This document shows positions 31,833 through 39,851 of a DNA stretch of 64,000 nt, piece by piece (the stretch's first letter is position 1; every line of letters starts with the position of its first letter). The stretch comes from CAZUDO01 sp964618895 (GTDB lineage Bacteria > Desulfobacterota > Binatia > DP-6), in contig CAZUDO010000103.1 of NCBI GenBank assembly GCA_964618895.1, positions 62,001 to 126,000 on the forward strand, read 5' to 3'. A program made the position numbers and the translations under genes. The notes beneath the pieces were generated by a model. The model saw only the letters and a program-made list of their open reading frames with translations, had not been told where the DNA came from and ran no database searches.

Positions 31833-34160
31833 ATGGCGCAGCACGGGCGGCGGGGCGGGGCGTTGCGGAGAATCGTCCTCTGGACCATCGTGGCCGGCAC
31901 CCTCGCCGTCGGGATCGCGGGCTTCGTCATCTACCGCGAGCTGACCGCCGATCTCCCTCCGGTCGACCAGCTGGCGCGCTACCGGCCGCCCGTCACGACG
32001 CGCATCTTCGCCGAGGACGGCACACTGATCGGCGAGTTCTTCGTCGAGCGCCGTTATCTGGTGCCGCTCGACCGCGTCCCGCCGCACGTCCGGTTCGCCT
32101 TCGTGGCGGCCGAGGACGCGGACTTCTACAAACATCGCGGGGTCGACCCCCTCGGCATCGGACGTGCCCTGCTCGCCAACGCCCTGGAGGGCGAGGTCGT
32201 CCAGGGCGGTAGCACGATCACGCAGCAGGTGGTGAAGGCGCTGCTGCTCACGCCGGAGCGCAGCTACGAGCGCAAGCTGAAGGAGCTGGTCCTGGCGTTG
32301 CGGCTCGAGACCAAGCTCTCCAAGGACGACATTCTCTACCTGTACCTGAACCAGATCTACTTCGGCGCCGGCGCCTACGGGGTCGCCGCGGCGGCGCGTG
32401 AGTTCTTCGACGTCGACGTGGCGGACCTGACCATCGCCCAAGGGGCGCTGCTGGCCGGCCTCCCGCAGGCGCCGAGCCGCTACGACCCGCAACGCCATCC
32501 CAAACAGGCACTCGCCCGCCAGCGCCATGTCCTCGACCGCATGCGGGCCGAGGGGCTGATCACACCGGAGCAGTACGACATCGCGCGCGCCGAGGAGCTC
32601 GTCGTCCACCGCCGGCGCCCCAGCACGTACCTCGCCGCTTCCTGGTACGTCGAGCATGTCCGCCGCCTGCTGGAAGAGCGCTACGGCGCCACCGCGCCCT
32701 ACCAGCTCGGCCTGCAGGTGACCACGGCGGTCGACCTTTCCATGCAACGTGCGGCCGAGAAGGCTCTGCAGGAGGGACTGCGCGAGCTCGACCGCCGGCA
32801 GGGCTTCCGGGGCGCCATCCGCCGCATCGACCTCCGCAAGATCGACGCCTACCTCGCCCACGAAGGCGAGCGGCGCCCCGCGAAAGGCGGGCAGGCGCGC
32901 GGCGTCGTCCTGGACGTGCGCCCGCAGGGGCTCGCCGTGCGCACGCGCTGGGAGCGCGGCCTGCTGCCGGCGAGCGCGCTGGTGTGGGGGACACGCACCC
33001 TCTCCCCCGCGACCTTCCGGCCGGGGGACGTGATCGCCGTCACCGTGACCGGCCAGGCCCCCGACGGGAGTGCGCGCTTCGCGCTCGACCAGGAACCACA
33101 GGTCGAGGGCGCGCTGGTCGCGTTCGACCCCTACACCGGCCAGGTGAAGGCGATGGTCGGCGGCTACAGCTTCGAGCGCAGCCAGTTCAACCGTGCCGTG
33201 CAGGCGCGCCGGCAGCCAGGCTCGTCGTTCAAGCCGCTCGTGTACGCCTCGGCCATCGACCGCGGTTACACTCCCGCGTCCATCGTCCTCGACGCCCCCA
33301 TCACCGTGCCGAACGGCAACCTGCCGCCGTGGACGCCGCGCAACTTCGAGGACAAGTACTACGGCCCGACGCCGCTGCGCTACGCGCTCGCCAAGTCCCT
33401 CAACACGGTCACCGTGCGGCTGGTCGAGGCGATCGGCATCAAGCGCATCCTGGAGGACCTGCCCCGCTTCGGCCTGCGCGGGCCCCTGCCCCGCAACCTG
33501 TCGATCGCGCTCGGCACCGCCGAGGTGTCGCCGCTCGAGCTGGTGCGGGCCTACGGCGTGTTCACCACCCTCGGCAAACGCTTCGACCCCATCTTCATCA
33601 CGCGCGTCACCGACCTGCAGGGCACCCCGCTCGAGTTCGGGCACACCCGCCCGCACTTCGAGCCCGTGCTCCGCCCCGCCACCGCCTACATCATGACCAG
33701 CATGATGCAGACCGTCGTGCAGCGCGGCACGGCCCGGAAGGCGCTCGAGCTCGGGCGCCCCGTCGCCGGCAAGACCGGCACCACGAACGACACCCACGAC
33801 GCGTGGTTCGTCGGCTTCACGCCCGACCTGCTCGCCGGCGTGTGGGTTGGGTTCGATTCCGAACGCTCGCTCGGCAAGCGCGAGACCGGCGGGCACGCCG
33901 CCGCGCCCATCTGGACTGCGTTCATGAAAGAGGCGCTCGGCGATCGCCCGGTGGTGGACTTCCCCGTCCCCGACGGGGTGACGTTCGCGCAGGTCGACCG
34001 GGCGACGGGACTCCGCGCCGTGCCGGGCCGCGACGCCGAGCTCGAGGTGTTCGTGCGCGGTACCGAGCCGACGCAGTTCGCGGAGAGCCCCGAGGAAGAT
34101 GAGTTGGACGCCGAGGCGCAGCCGGCGAGCATCAGCGACGCCCCCGTCGACTCCGACTAG
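31833..34160 (+). CDS. mrcA: Penicillin-binding protein 1A (bifunctional transglycosylase/transpeptidase)
   Basis: 775 residues. A short cytoplasmic tail and one TM helix (about 13-35) lead to the GT51 glycosyltransferase with catalytic Glu94 in AAEDADFYKHRGVD and the GGSTITQQ motif (about 125-132). A linker/OB-like domain (about 320-425) follows, then the transpeptidase with SxxK at Ser464-Ser-Phe-Lys467, the SLN motif in AKSLNTVTVRL, and KTGTT starting at Lys647. It polymerises and cross-links peptidoglycan in the periplasm. The acidic tail after about residue 745 is variable in the family. Start: the ATG after the promoter; a GTG five codons upstream (31818) lies inside the -10. Confidence 0.95.
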   Translation: MAQHGRRGGALRRIVLWTIVAGTLAVGIAGFVIYRELTADLPPVDQLARYRPPVTTRIFAEDGTLIGEFFVERRYLVPLDRVPPHVRFAFVAAEDADFYKHRGVDPLGIGRALLANALEGEVVQGGSTITQQVVKALLLTPERSYERKLKELVLALRLETKLSKDDILYLYLNQIYFGAGAYGVAAAAREFFDVDVADLTIAQGALLAGLPQAPSRYDPQRHPKQALARQRHVLDRMRAEGLITPEQYDIARAEELVVHRRRPSTYLAASWYVEHVRRLLEERYGATAPYQLGLQVTTAVDLSMQRAAEKALQEGLRELDRRQGFRGAIRRIDLRKIDAYLAHEGERRPAKGGQARGVVLDVRPQGLAVRTRWERGLLPASALVWGTRTLSPATFRPGDVIAVTVTGQAPDGSARFALDQEPQVEGALVAFDPYTGQVKAMVGGYSFERSQFNRAVQARRQPGSSFKPLVYASAIDRGYTPASIVLDAPITVPNGNLPPWTPRNFEDKYYGPTPLRYALAKSLNTVTVRLVEAIGIKRILEDLPRFGLRGPLPRNLSIALGTAEVSPLELVRAYGVFTTLGKRFDPIFITRVTDLQGTPLEFGHTRPHFEPVLRPATAYIMTSMMQTVVQRGTARKALELGRPVAGKTGTTNDTHDAWFVGFTPDLLAGVWVGFDSERSLGKRETGGHAAAPIWTAFMKEALGDRPVVDFPVPDGVTFAQVDRATGLRAVPGRDAELEVFVRGTEPTQFAESPEEDELDAEAQPASISDAPVDSD

Positions 34161-34166
34161 CCCAAT

Positions 34167-34270
34167 CGCCCCGAGACTTCGTCTCGGGGCGGGTCCCAAG
34201 ACTTTTTGCCGGTGGTTCGAGCGGAGGCCGTGCCGCGGCCGGCGGAGCCGGCGCGGCAAAGCGAGCGGAC
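34167..34270 (+). repeat. Bipartite palindromic element, copy A
   Basis: First arm: CGCCCCGAGAC-TTC-GTCTCGGGGCG (34167-34191, 11 perfect pairs). Then GGTCCCAAGACTT and a 30-base spacer, then a second hairpin TGCCGCGGCCGGC-GGA-GCCGGCGCGGCA (34231-34258). Two other copies are at 34672-34772 (inverted) and 39746-39850. Located directly after the PBP1A stop, where the first hairpin may also end transcription. Confidence 0.8.
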
Positions 34271-34331
34271 AATTGGGAGCCTGATCGACCGCCGCCCCCG
34301 GGCGCGCGGGGGAAAGGAGGCGGCGGTATCC

Positions 34332-34520
34332 ATGGTGATTGCAAATCGTAAACCGATTTACAGTTTACAAACGCTCTTTGGCGAGACAGCGGCCTCCTCC
34401 AACGCTGCTGCGGGTCCAGTCCTACGACGACCTGCTCGTGCAGCCATGAGTCGGGGCGAGCTGGGAAGGATTCGTGATCGAACAGGTGCTCGCCACCCTG
34501 ACCGTCACCGGTCGCCGTAA
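34332..34520 (+). pseudogene. Decayed DUF4143-type AAA ATPase gene remnant
   Basis: Fragments of one ATPase family in different frames. An intact start with AAAGGAGG upstream (34313-34320) encodes VIANRKPIYSLQTLFG; from 34382 another frame gives RDSGLL; from 34402 the third frame gives TLLRVQSYDDLLVQP, a TGA at 34447, then VGASWEGFVIEQVLATL, the hallmark C-terminal segment of DUF4143 ATPases (usually HPxxGASWEGF). The Walker A domain and about 250 residues between are deleted. It is clearly non-functional, and it lies between two inverted copies of the palindromic element. Confidence 0.7.
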
Positions 34521-34671
34521 ACAGCGCGCACGGCTGCTCCGAGCCGCTACTACTTCGTCAAGCGCGCTTCGAAAGCGTTCAGGTCGCGTGAGACGGCCCC
34601 GGGCTGGACAGTACTCCGTCTCTGACGTATAGTTGCCGAAGTGGTCACGTTCATCGAGTTCTATCCTCCCC

Positions 34672-34772
34672 CAAAGTTTGCCTCGCCGGCTTTTGCCGGC
34701 CCCGGCACGCCGTTCGCCTGATCCACCGAGCGCCCCACGCTCGCCCCCGCCCCGAGACGAAGTCTCGGGGCG
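34672..34772 (-). repeat. Bipartite palindromic element, copy B (inverted)
   Basis: Reads as the reverse complement of copy A/C: GCCTCGCCGGC-TTTT-GCCGGCCCCGGC first, then GTTCGCCTGA, then CGCCCCGAGAC-GAA-GTCTCGGGGCG (34748-34772). The pairing of the outer hairpin is perfect; the inner sequence has diverged and part of the spacer differs. It ends two bases before the stop of the deacetylase-like gene. Confidence 0.75.
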
Positions 34773-34774
34773 AG

Positions 34775-35800
34775 TCAGAGTCGCCAGTACGGCGCGTGGG
34801 CGGCGCGCACGCGTTCCAGCACGGGCTCGACGTGGGCGGTGTCGCCGGTCGCCGGCAGCGGTACGTGCCGATGGCCGCGCAGCACGTCGAGTACCACGTC
34901 CACCCCCTCGACGATCGCCGCCAGGTCGTAGCCGCCCTCGAGCACCGCCACCAGGCGTCCGCCCGCGGTCTCGTCGGCCACCGCGCACAGCGCGCTCGCC
35001 ATGGCGGTGAAGCCCGCCGCCGTGACGCTCATCCCGCCGAGCGGGTCACGGTAGTCGCAATCGAAGCCGGCGGAGACGAGCACCACTTCGGGAGCGAACT
35101 GGCGCAAGATCGGCCCCACCACGGCGTGGAAGGCGTGCGCGTATTCCGCGTCACCGAAGCCGGCCGGAAACGGCAGATTGAGCGTGCGCCCTGCGCCGGG
35201 GCCCACACCGACCTCGTCCACCGCTCCCGTGCCCGGATAGTACGGATACTGGTGCGTCGAGACGTAGAGCACGTGCGGGTCGTCCTCGAAGAGATGCTGC
35301 GTGCCGTTACCGTGGTGGAGGTCCCAGTCGACGATGGCCACCCGCGCGAGACCGCCGGCGCGCAGCGCCGCCGCCGCGATGGCGACGTTGTTGAACAGAC
35401 AGAACCCCATGGCGCGGTCGCGCTCGGCGTGATGCCCGGGCGGACGCACGAGCGCGAAGGCATTGTCGACCTCGCCTGCCAGCACGGCCTCGCACGCGAC
35501 CAGGACGCTGCCCGCGGCGAGCCGGGCCGCCTCGTACGAGCCGGGGGACGTGCTGGTGTCGGGGTCGAGCGCGACCCGCGATCGGAGCGCGGTCGACGCC
35601 GCCAGCTCGACGTGCGCCGGGGTGTGCACGCGCGCGATCTCGTCCTCGGTGGCGGCACGCGTCCCCAGGGACACGAGATGGCGCGCCCCCTCGAGATGGT
35701 CGAGCAGGACGCGCAGGCGATCCGGGCGTTCCGGATGCAGGATGCCCGGGTCGTGCGCCAACATGCGCCGGTCGAGAACGACCGCCGTGCCACCCGCCAT
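34775..35800 (-). CDS. Histone deacetylase-family amidohydrolase
   Basis: 341 residues of the class II HDAC/acetylpolyamine-amidohydrolase superfamily. Catalytic HH pair His123-His124 (RPPGHHAERD), zinc ligands Asp160 and His162 in VDWDLHHGNGTQ, third ligand Asp247 (SAGFDCDYRDPLGG) and the transition-state Tyr291 (LEGGYD) are all present, so it should be active. Bacterial members deacetylate polyamines, acetoin-related or unknown acetyl-lysine substrates. TATCGT six bases before the ATG (35798-35800) fits the leaderless pattern on the minus strand. Confidence 0.93.
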   Translation of the reverse strand: MAGGTAVVLDRRMLAHDPGILHPERPDRLRVLLDHLEGARHLVSLGTRAATEDEIARVHTPAHVELAASTALRSRVALDPDTSTSPGSYEAARLAAGSVLVACEAVLAGEVDNAFALVRPPGHHAERDRAMGFCLFNNVAIAAAALRAGGLARVAIVDWDLHHGNGTQHLFEDDPHVLYVSTHQYPYYPGTGAVDEVGVGPGAGRTLNLPFPAGFGDAEYAHAFHAVVGPILRQFAPEVVLVSAGFDCDYRDPLGGMSVTAAGFTAMASALCAVADETAGGRLVAVLEGGYDLAAIVEGVDVVLDVLRGHRHVPLPATGDTAHVEPVLERVRAAHAPYWRL

Positions 35801-35843
35801 GGCGCGACGATAGCAGAGCACCCGCGCGCTCACGATCCCTGAA

Positions 35844-35872
35844 TTGACTCCCCGGGGGCTTTTCCATACGGT
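35844..35872 (+). promoter_or_regulatory. Candidate promoter of the tat operon (leaderless geometry)
   Basis: TTGACT (35844-35849), 17-base spacer, TACGGT (35867-35872), nine bases to the ATG at 35882. A GGGAG sits between -10 and start, so a slightly earlier transcript could use it; the predicted start point would exclude it. Confidence 0.5.
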
Positions 35873-35881
35873 CGGGAGCAG

Positions 35882-36142
35882 ATGTTCGGCATCGGGATGC
35901 CCGAGCTGGTGGTGATCCTGGTGGTCGCCCTGGTGGTACTCGGCCCGACGCGCCTGCCGGAGGTGGCCCGCACCATCGGGCGCGCCATGGCCGAGTTCCG
36001 CCGGCAGACCACCGACCTGATGGACGAGTTCCAGGCCGAGGGCACCCGTGCGGAGCGCGCGTCGGCGCGGCGCAAGCGTCCCGCGGTGGCAGCCGACCCC
36101 GCGCCGCCCGCGGACGACAAGCCCGAGCCGGGCAGCGCCTGA
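35882..36142 (+). CDS. tatA: Twin-arginine translocase TatA/TatB family subunit
   Basis: 86 residues: a single N-terminal TM helix (MFGIGMPELVVILVVALVVL), the hinge Gly-Pro (GPTRLPEVARTIGRAMAEFR), an amphipathic helix and a long charged tail (KRPAVAADPAPPADDKPEPG). Pro and Glu placement in LPEVAR...MAEFRRQTTDLM looks TatB-like, so tatB is as likely as tatA. With TatC it forms the translocon for folded proteins; the DUF1501 protein encoded at 52.5 kb carries a matching Tat signal. Confidence 0.9.
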   Translation: MFGIGMPELVVILVVALVVLGPTRLPEVARTIGRAMAEFRRQTTDLMDEFQAEGTRAERASARRKRPAVAADPAPPADDKPEPGSA

Positions 36143-36157
36143 GGATCGGCCGCACGC

Positions 36158-36955
36158 ATGGGGGCCGAGTCCGATGCGCGGATGCCGCTCACCGCGCACC
36201 TGGAGGAGCTGCGCTGGCGCATGGTCCGTGCGCTCGCCGCCGTGGGCGTCGCGTTCGCGGTGGCCTACGTGTTCGTCGAGCCGCTGTTTGCGCTCCTCCT
36301 CGGTCCGCTGAAGCAGGTCGAGGCCAAGCTGGTCGCCGAGCACGTGTTGACGCCCGGTCAGGCGCTCGTGATCGGGACGGGTCCGACCGAGGCGTTCTTC
36401 ACCAAGCTCAAGGTGGCCTTCATCGCCGCCGTCTTCGCGTCGAGCCCGGTCATCTTCTTCCAGGCATGGCGCTTCGTGGCCCCCGGCCTGTACCCGGACG
36501 AGAAGCGGCTCGCCGTGCCGTTCTCCGTGGCCGCGTCCGTGTTCTTCGTCCTCGGGGGCAGCTTCTGCTACGTGCTGGTGTTCCCGGTCGGATTCGAGTT
36601 CTTCCTGCGCGAGTACCACTCGATCAACGTGGCCGCGCAGCTACGCGTGAGCGAGTACCTGTCCTTCTCGACGCGCATGCTGCTCGCGTTCGGTGTCACC
36701 TTCGAGCTGCCGGTGGTCACCTTCTTCCTGGCCCGGCTCGGCATGGTCACCCACCGCACCCTGCTCGGCGGCGTGCGCTACGCCGTCGTCGCCATCTTCA
36801 TCGCCGCCGCCGTGCTCACCCCCGGCCCGGACATCGCGTCGCAGCTCCTCATGGCCGCGCCGCTGCTCGTCCTCTACGGGCTCAGCATCCTGGTGGCATG
36901 GGTCGTCGCTCCCGGCGCCCCACCGACGACCACCAGCGTCGCCGCCGGGGACTGA
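36158..36955 (+). CDS. tatC: Twin-arginine translocase subunit TatC
   Basis: 265 residues with six predicted TM helices. It carries the TatC pattern LTAHLEELRWRMVRALAAVG (binding the twin-Arg signal, with the conserved Glu), the long periplasmic loop with PTEAFFTKLKVAFIAAVFAS, QAWRFVAPGLYPDEKR, and LAFGVTFELPVVTFFL near helix 5. Starts 15 bases after the TatA/B stop, so one operon. No second TatA is nearby. Confidence 0.95.
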   Translation: MGAESDARMPLTAHLEELRWRMVRALAAVGVAFAVAYVFVEPLFALLLGPLKQVEAKLVAEHVLTPGQALVIGTGPTEAFFTKLKVAFIAAVFASSPVIFFQAWRFVAPGLYPDEKRLAVPFSVAASVFFVLGGSFCYVLVFPVGFEFFLREYHSINVAAQLRVSEYLSFSTRMLLAFGVTFELPVVTFFLARLGMVTHRTLLGGVRYAVVAIFIAAAVLTPGPDIASQLLMAAPLLVLYGLSILVAWVVAPGAPPTTTSVAAGD

Positions 36956-36980
36956 CGCCCGTCACCTTGGTAGTGTGCGT

Positions 36981-37229
36981 TCACCCGAGCCAGTCGCCAT
37001 CCCAGTCGGCGGGCGGGCCGGTCTCTTCACACACACCGTCCGTGACCAGGGCATCGATCAACGCACGCGCGGCAGGCAGAAAGTCGGGGACGACCAGGGC
37101 GACCAGGGTGGCGCGGTCGCGGTCGATGGTGCGCACCAGCCCCACGTCCTCGTACGACTCGAAGAGGAACTTCACGTACGCGATCTCCCGCGCGGGGAGC
37201 CGGAGGTAGATGGCCACGACATCCGACAC
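36981..37229 (-). CDS. DUF4911-domain protein
   Basis: 82 residues matching the DUF4911 pattern: IYLRLPAREIAYVKFLFESY, then EDVGLVRTIDRDRATLVALV and VPDFLPAARALIDAL. The family is small, cytoplasmic and uncharacterised; it seems typical of deltaproteobacterial genomes. GTG start at 37227-37229. Monocistronic between the convergent tatC and the divergent 79-residue gene. Confidence 0.8.
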   Translation of the reverse strand: MSDVVAIYLRLPAREIAYVKFLFESYEDVGLVRTIDRDRATLVALVVPDFLPAARALIDALVTDGVCEETGPPADWDGDWLG

Positions 37230-37294
37230 GACCCCTCCCTAGCACAGCCGCGCTGGTGGGTCAGTTCGTCACCCCGCCACCGCCCCGGCGCGCG

Positions 37295-37323
37295 TTGAAC
37301 CGGCGGAGGCGCCTCTCTATACT
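37295..37323 (+). promoter_or_regulatory. Strong candidate sigma70 promoter (leaderless)
   Basis: TTGAAC (37295-37300), exactly 17 bases, TATACT (37318-37323), eight bases, ATG at 37332. Both hexamers match the consensus in five of six positions, the best promoter in the window, and the start point would fall on the start codon. Confidence 0.7.
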
Positions 37324-37331
37324 GCGCCGCC

Positions 37332-37571
37332 ATGCAGCAGCGCGCCGTCCAGAAGGACCTCGACCGCCAGATCGCCGCCACCCACCGGCGCTTCGTGAAG
37401 GCCATGGACGCGCGCGTGCCATCGCTCGCCGCGGACACCAAGGAACGCTACTTCGCGGTCCTCTCCATGCTGGCCGGCAAGCTCGAGACGAGCGACAAGG
37501 GCTTGAAGGAGATCCTGCAGGAGATGATGTTCGAGGCCGGGAGCGTGATCCTGCAGGAGCTGCAGGGGTAG
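37332..37571 (+). CDS. Small helical hypothetical protein (79 aa)
   Basis: 79 residues, all-helical and charged (MQQRAVQKDLDRQIAATHRR, then TKERYFAVLSMLAGKLETSD, GLKEILQEMMFEAGSVILQE). No signal peptide, TM segment or motif. It leads an apparent operon with the RNase Z-like (33-base gap) and PPOX genes (nine-base gap), driven by the strong promoter just upstream. Function unknown. Confidence 0.65.
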   Translation: MQQRAVQKDLDRQIAATHRRFVKAMDARVPSLAADTKERYFAVLSMLAGKLETSDKGLKEILQEMMFEAGSVILQELQG

Positions 37572-37604
37572 CACGCCCACGGCGTCGCCGACGCCAGCCC
37601 ACCG

Positions 37605-38630
37605 ATGAAGACCAGCTTTCGCCCCCGGCTCCTGAACGGGACCACCGGTGATCCCGCCATCCTGCTGTCGCTGCGCTGGCAGGGGCGCGCCCTGCTGATC
37701 GACCTCGGCCGGATCGACCGCACCCCCGCCGCCCGCCTGCTGCCGATCGAAGCGGTGTTCGTGTCGCACGCCCACATGGACCACTTCATGGGCTTCGACC
37801 AGCTCCTGCGCATCTTCCTCGCCCGCGACGTGACCCTCCGCCTCTACGGCCCGGTCGGCATCGCCGACTGCGTCGCCGGCAAGCTCGCCGGGTACACCTG
37901 GAACCTGACCGAGGACTACGCCTTCCGGCTCGAGGTGACGGAGATCGGGCCGTCCACGCTCACCGCGTGGGAGTTCCGGGCCCGCGACCGCTTCGCCCGC
38001 GTCCCGCTCGGCACGCCGCGCCCGTTCACGGGGGTGGTCCTGGCCGACCCCGCCTTCGTCATCGAGGCCGCGCCGCTCGACCACAAGATCGTCTCGATGG
38101 CGTATGCGGTGACCGAGCCCATGCATCTGAACGTGCGCCCCGACGCGCTGGCCCTGTCCGGGCTCGTGCCCGGGCCGTGGCTCAACCGGCTGAAGCAGGC
38201 CATCCGCGCCGGGGCCACGGACGACACCGCGATCGAAGTCGCCGCCGGCGACCGGCGCCCGCTCGGCGATCTGCGCGAGCGCCTGCTCACCGTCACACGC
38301 GGGCAGAAGATCGCGTACGTGGTCGACACCCTGTTCTCGCCGGCCAACGTGGCGGCGATCGTGCGCCTGGCCCACGGGGCCGACCTCTTTTTCTGCGAGG
38401 CCCCGTTCCTGGAAGAGGACCTCGAGCAGGCGACGAAGCGCTACCACCTGACCGCGCGCCAGGCCGGGGCCCTCGGCCGCGCCGCCAGCGTGCGGCGGCT
38501 CGAGGTGTTCCACTTCTCGCCACGCTACGAGGGGCGCTACGGCGACATCTTCGCGGAAGCCCAGGCCGAGTACGCCGGGCGCGACGTGCACTACGTCGGG
38601 CTCGACAGCCGGACCGCGGCGCTGTCGTAG
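37605..38630 (+). CDS. Ribonuclease Z-like metallo-beta-lactamase-fold protein
   Basis: 341 residues. The metal-binding HxHxDH is His55-Ala-His57-Met-Asp59-His60 (VSHAHMDHFMGFDQLL). An RNase-Z-type second half follows with IAYVVDTLFSPANVAAIVRL (the Asp ligand), LFFCEAPFLEEDLEQA and EVFHFSPRYEG (the late His). RNase Z trims the 3' end of tRNA precursors; distant relatives process other RNAs or phosphodiesters. The expected exosite for tRNA is not obvious, so a general phosphodiesterase is possible. Second gene of the operon. Confidence 0.83.
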   Translation: MKTSFRPRLLNGTTGDPAILLSLRWQGRALLIDLGRIDRTPAARLLPIEAVFVSHAHMDHFMGFDQLLRIFLARDVTLRLYGPVGIADCVAGKLAGYTWNLTEDYAFRLEVTEIGPSTLTAWEFRARDRFARVPLGTPRPFTGVVLADPAFVIEAAPLDHKIVSMAYAVTEPMHLNVRPDALALSGLVPGPWLNRLKQAIRAGATDDTAIEVAAGDRRPLGDLRERLLTVTRGQKIAYVVDTLFSPANVAAIVRLAHGADLFFCEAPFLEEDLEQATKRYHLTARQAGALGRAASVRRLEVFHFSPRYEGRYGDIFAEAQAEYAGRDVHYVGLDSRTAALS

Positions 38631-38639
38631 CGCGCCCCC

Positions 38640-39077
38640 ATGACCGGCTGGACGCCCGCGGTGCGCGCCTTCCTCGCCGCGCGCCGCGTCGGCCATCTCG
38701 CCACCGCCAACGCCGCCGGGGCTCCGCACGTCGTCCCGGTGTGCTATGCGCTCGACGACGACGCGCTCTACTTCGTCGCCGACGACAAGCCGAAGCGGCG
38801 CCCGCCGCGCGAGCTCCTGCGGCTGCAGAACCTGCTCGTCAATCCGCACGCCGCCCTGGTGGTCGACGACTACGCCGACGACTGGAGCCAGCTCGCCTAT
38901 GTGCTCGTCCGCGGACCGGCACACGTGGTGCGCGATCCGGCGACGCACGACGTGGCGATCGCGCTCCTGCGGGTGCGCTATCCCCAGTACGTCGCCATGG
39001 CGCTCGACGACCCGGACCGCACGCCGGTGGTGCGAATCACCCCGGAACGCGTGGTCTCCTGGCGCGCCGCCCGGTGA
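38640..39077 (+). CDS. PPOX-class F420-dependent oxidoreductase-like protein (TIGR03668 type)
   Basis: 145 residues of the split beta-barrel flavin/F420-binding family: FLAARRVGHLATANAAGAPH, VVPVCYALDDDALYFVADDK, then the characteristic KPKRRPPRELLRLQNLLVNP and EDVSRW-like ending RVVSWRAAR. Actinobacterial and proteobacterial members bind F420 or FMN. It suggests that F420 may be made by this organism; no cofactor-biosynthesis genes are in the window. Third gene of the operon, nine bases after the RNase Z-like stop. Confidence 0.82.
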   Translation: MTGWTPAVRAFLAARRVGHLATANAAGAPHVVPVCYALDDDALYFVADDKPKRRPPRELLRLQNLLVNPHAALVVDDYADDWSQLAYVLVRGPAHVVRDPATHDVAIALLRVRYPQYVAMALDDPDRTPVVRITPERVVSWRAAR

Positions 39078-39408
39078 GCAGGCGCCAGCGCGGACCCGGG
39101 TCCGCTCTTGCGCCGCTGCTGCCGAAGTGGGCCGCACCGCGAAATTGCACGGTTTGGACGTTCCCCGAGGGGCGACACCGGCCGGGCGGACTCCGGCATG
39201 TCGTCCGCTTGGACTCGCCCCGACACGGCACGGCACGGCACCACACGATAGGGTGGCAACAATGTGGAAACACAAGAGAAAGCACATGCACAACCGGCTG
39301 CCACCGGGCCTCCGGTGCGGCGCGTCACCGGATCCCGCGAGGCTCGCACGGCTGCTCCCTCCCTGGCACCGGATTCGCTTATCGGCCCCTCCCAGGGGGC
39401 CGACCCGA
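39078..39408 (+). other. 331-base non-coding interval with possible sigma54 promoter
   Basis: No gene is evident. The middle (39240-39290) is AT-richer than its surroundings, with an ATG at 39261 that is in frame with the following gene and would extend it by about 49 basic residues (MWKHKRKHMH...). A TCGGCCCC-TCCCA-GGGGGCCGA hairpin (39381-39402) precedes the chosen start. A -24/-12-like element lies at 39364-39379 (listed separately). I see no terminator for the upstream operon. Confidence 0.5.
39364..39379 (+). promoter_or_regulatory. Possible sigma54-type -24/-12 promoter
   Basis: TGGCAC-CGGATT-CGCT: GG and GC doublets separated by exactly ten bases, the defining sigma54 spacing; the -12 TTGC is TCGC here. 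It would give a leader of about 19 bases before the ATG at 39409. One mismatch and no enhancer site identified, so tentative. Confidence 0.3.
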
Positions 39409-39681
39409 ATGATTATCGATCGTGAAACCTTCACCGAACTCGCCGTCCACCTGAAGCTTGCCTCCGATGCCATCCTGAAGACCGCACGTCACCTGGCGGT
39501 ACTCTCGAACGGTGATTCGGGCTCCGAAGAGCACTGGGCCGGCACGCTGGACAGCCTCATGTCCATGAACACAGAGATCACCGTCATGGAGAAGATCCTC
39601 CGTGCCCTCATGGAAGCCAACCGCGAGGAGGAATCCTCGCCACTCATGTCCGACAAGAAGTCCGAGCCGCTTCCGTCCTGA
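39409..39681 (+). CDS. Helical hypothetical protein (90 aa)
   Basis: 90 residues: MIIDRETFTELAVHLKLASD, AILKTARHLAVLS, then TLDSLMSMNTEITVMEKILR and a polar acidic tail (ANREEESSPLMSDKK). It is helical, with no signal or motif. The ATG at 39409 was preferred over 39261 because the intervening codons have an unusual composition and the region holds regulatory-looking sequence. Followed closely by copy C of the palindromic element. Function unknown. Confidence 0.5.
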   Translation: MIIDRETFTELAVHLKLASDAILKTARHLAVLSNGDSGSEEHWAGTLDSLMSMNTEITVMEKILRALMEANREEESSPLMSDKKSEPLPS

Positions 39682-39745
39682 ACGCGCTCCAGGTCCCACC
39701 GGCGGAGACGGGGCGGCCGCACTCGTCTCCGCCCTCCTCCCCACT

Positions 39746-39850
39746 CCCGACCCGAGACTTCGTCTCGGGTCGGGTCCCAAGACTTACCGCCGGTGACTCA
39801 GGCGAACGTCGTGCCGCGGCCGGCAAAGCCGGCGCGGCAAGGCTAGCGGA
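39746..39850 (+). repeat. Bipartite palindromic element, copy C
   Basis: CCCGACCCGAGAC-TTC-GTCTCGGGTCGGG (13 perfect pairs, 39746-39774), then the shared GTCCCAAGACTT, a spacer, and TGCCGCGGCCGGC-AAA-GCCGGCGCGGCA (39812-39839). Compared with copy A, the stem changes GCCCC/GGGGC to GACCC/GGGTC on both arms, a compensatory change that keeps pairing. It ends two bases before the next gene's stop. Confidence 0.85.
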
Positions 39851-39851
39851 C

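Noticed and set aside
33840..33870. GGTTCGATTCC, resembling a tRNA T-loop
   Set aside because: It lies inside the PBP1A coding frame (a Gly-Phe-Asp-Ser stretch) and no acceptor or anticodon arm can be paired around it.
34206..34235. GGTTCGAGCGG inside palindromic copy A, also T-loop-like
   Set aside because: The corresponding bases in copy C differ (GACTCAGGCG), so it is repeat sequence, not tRNA.
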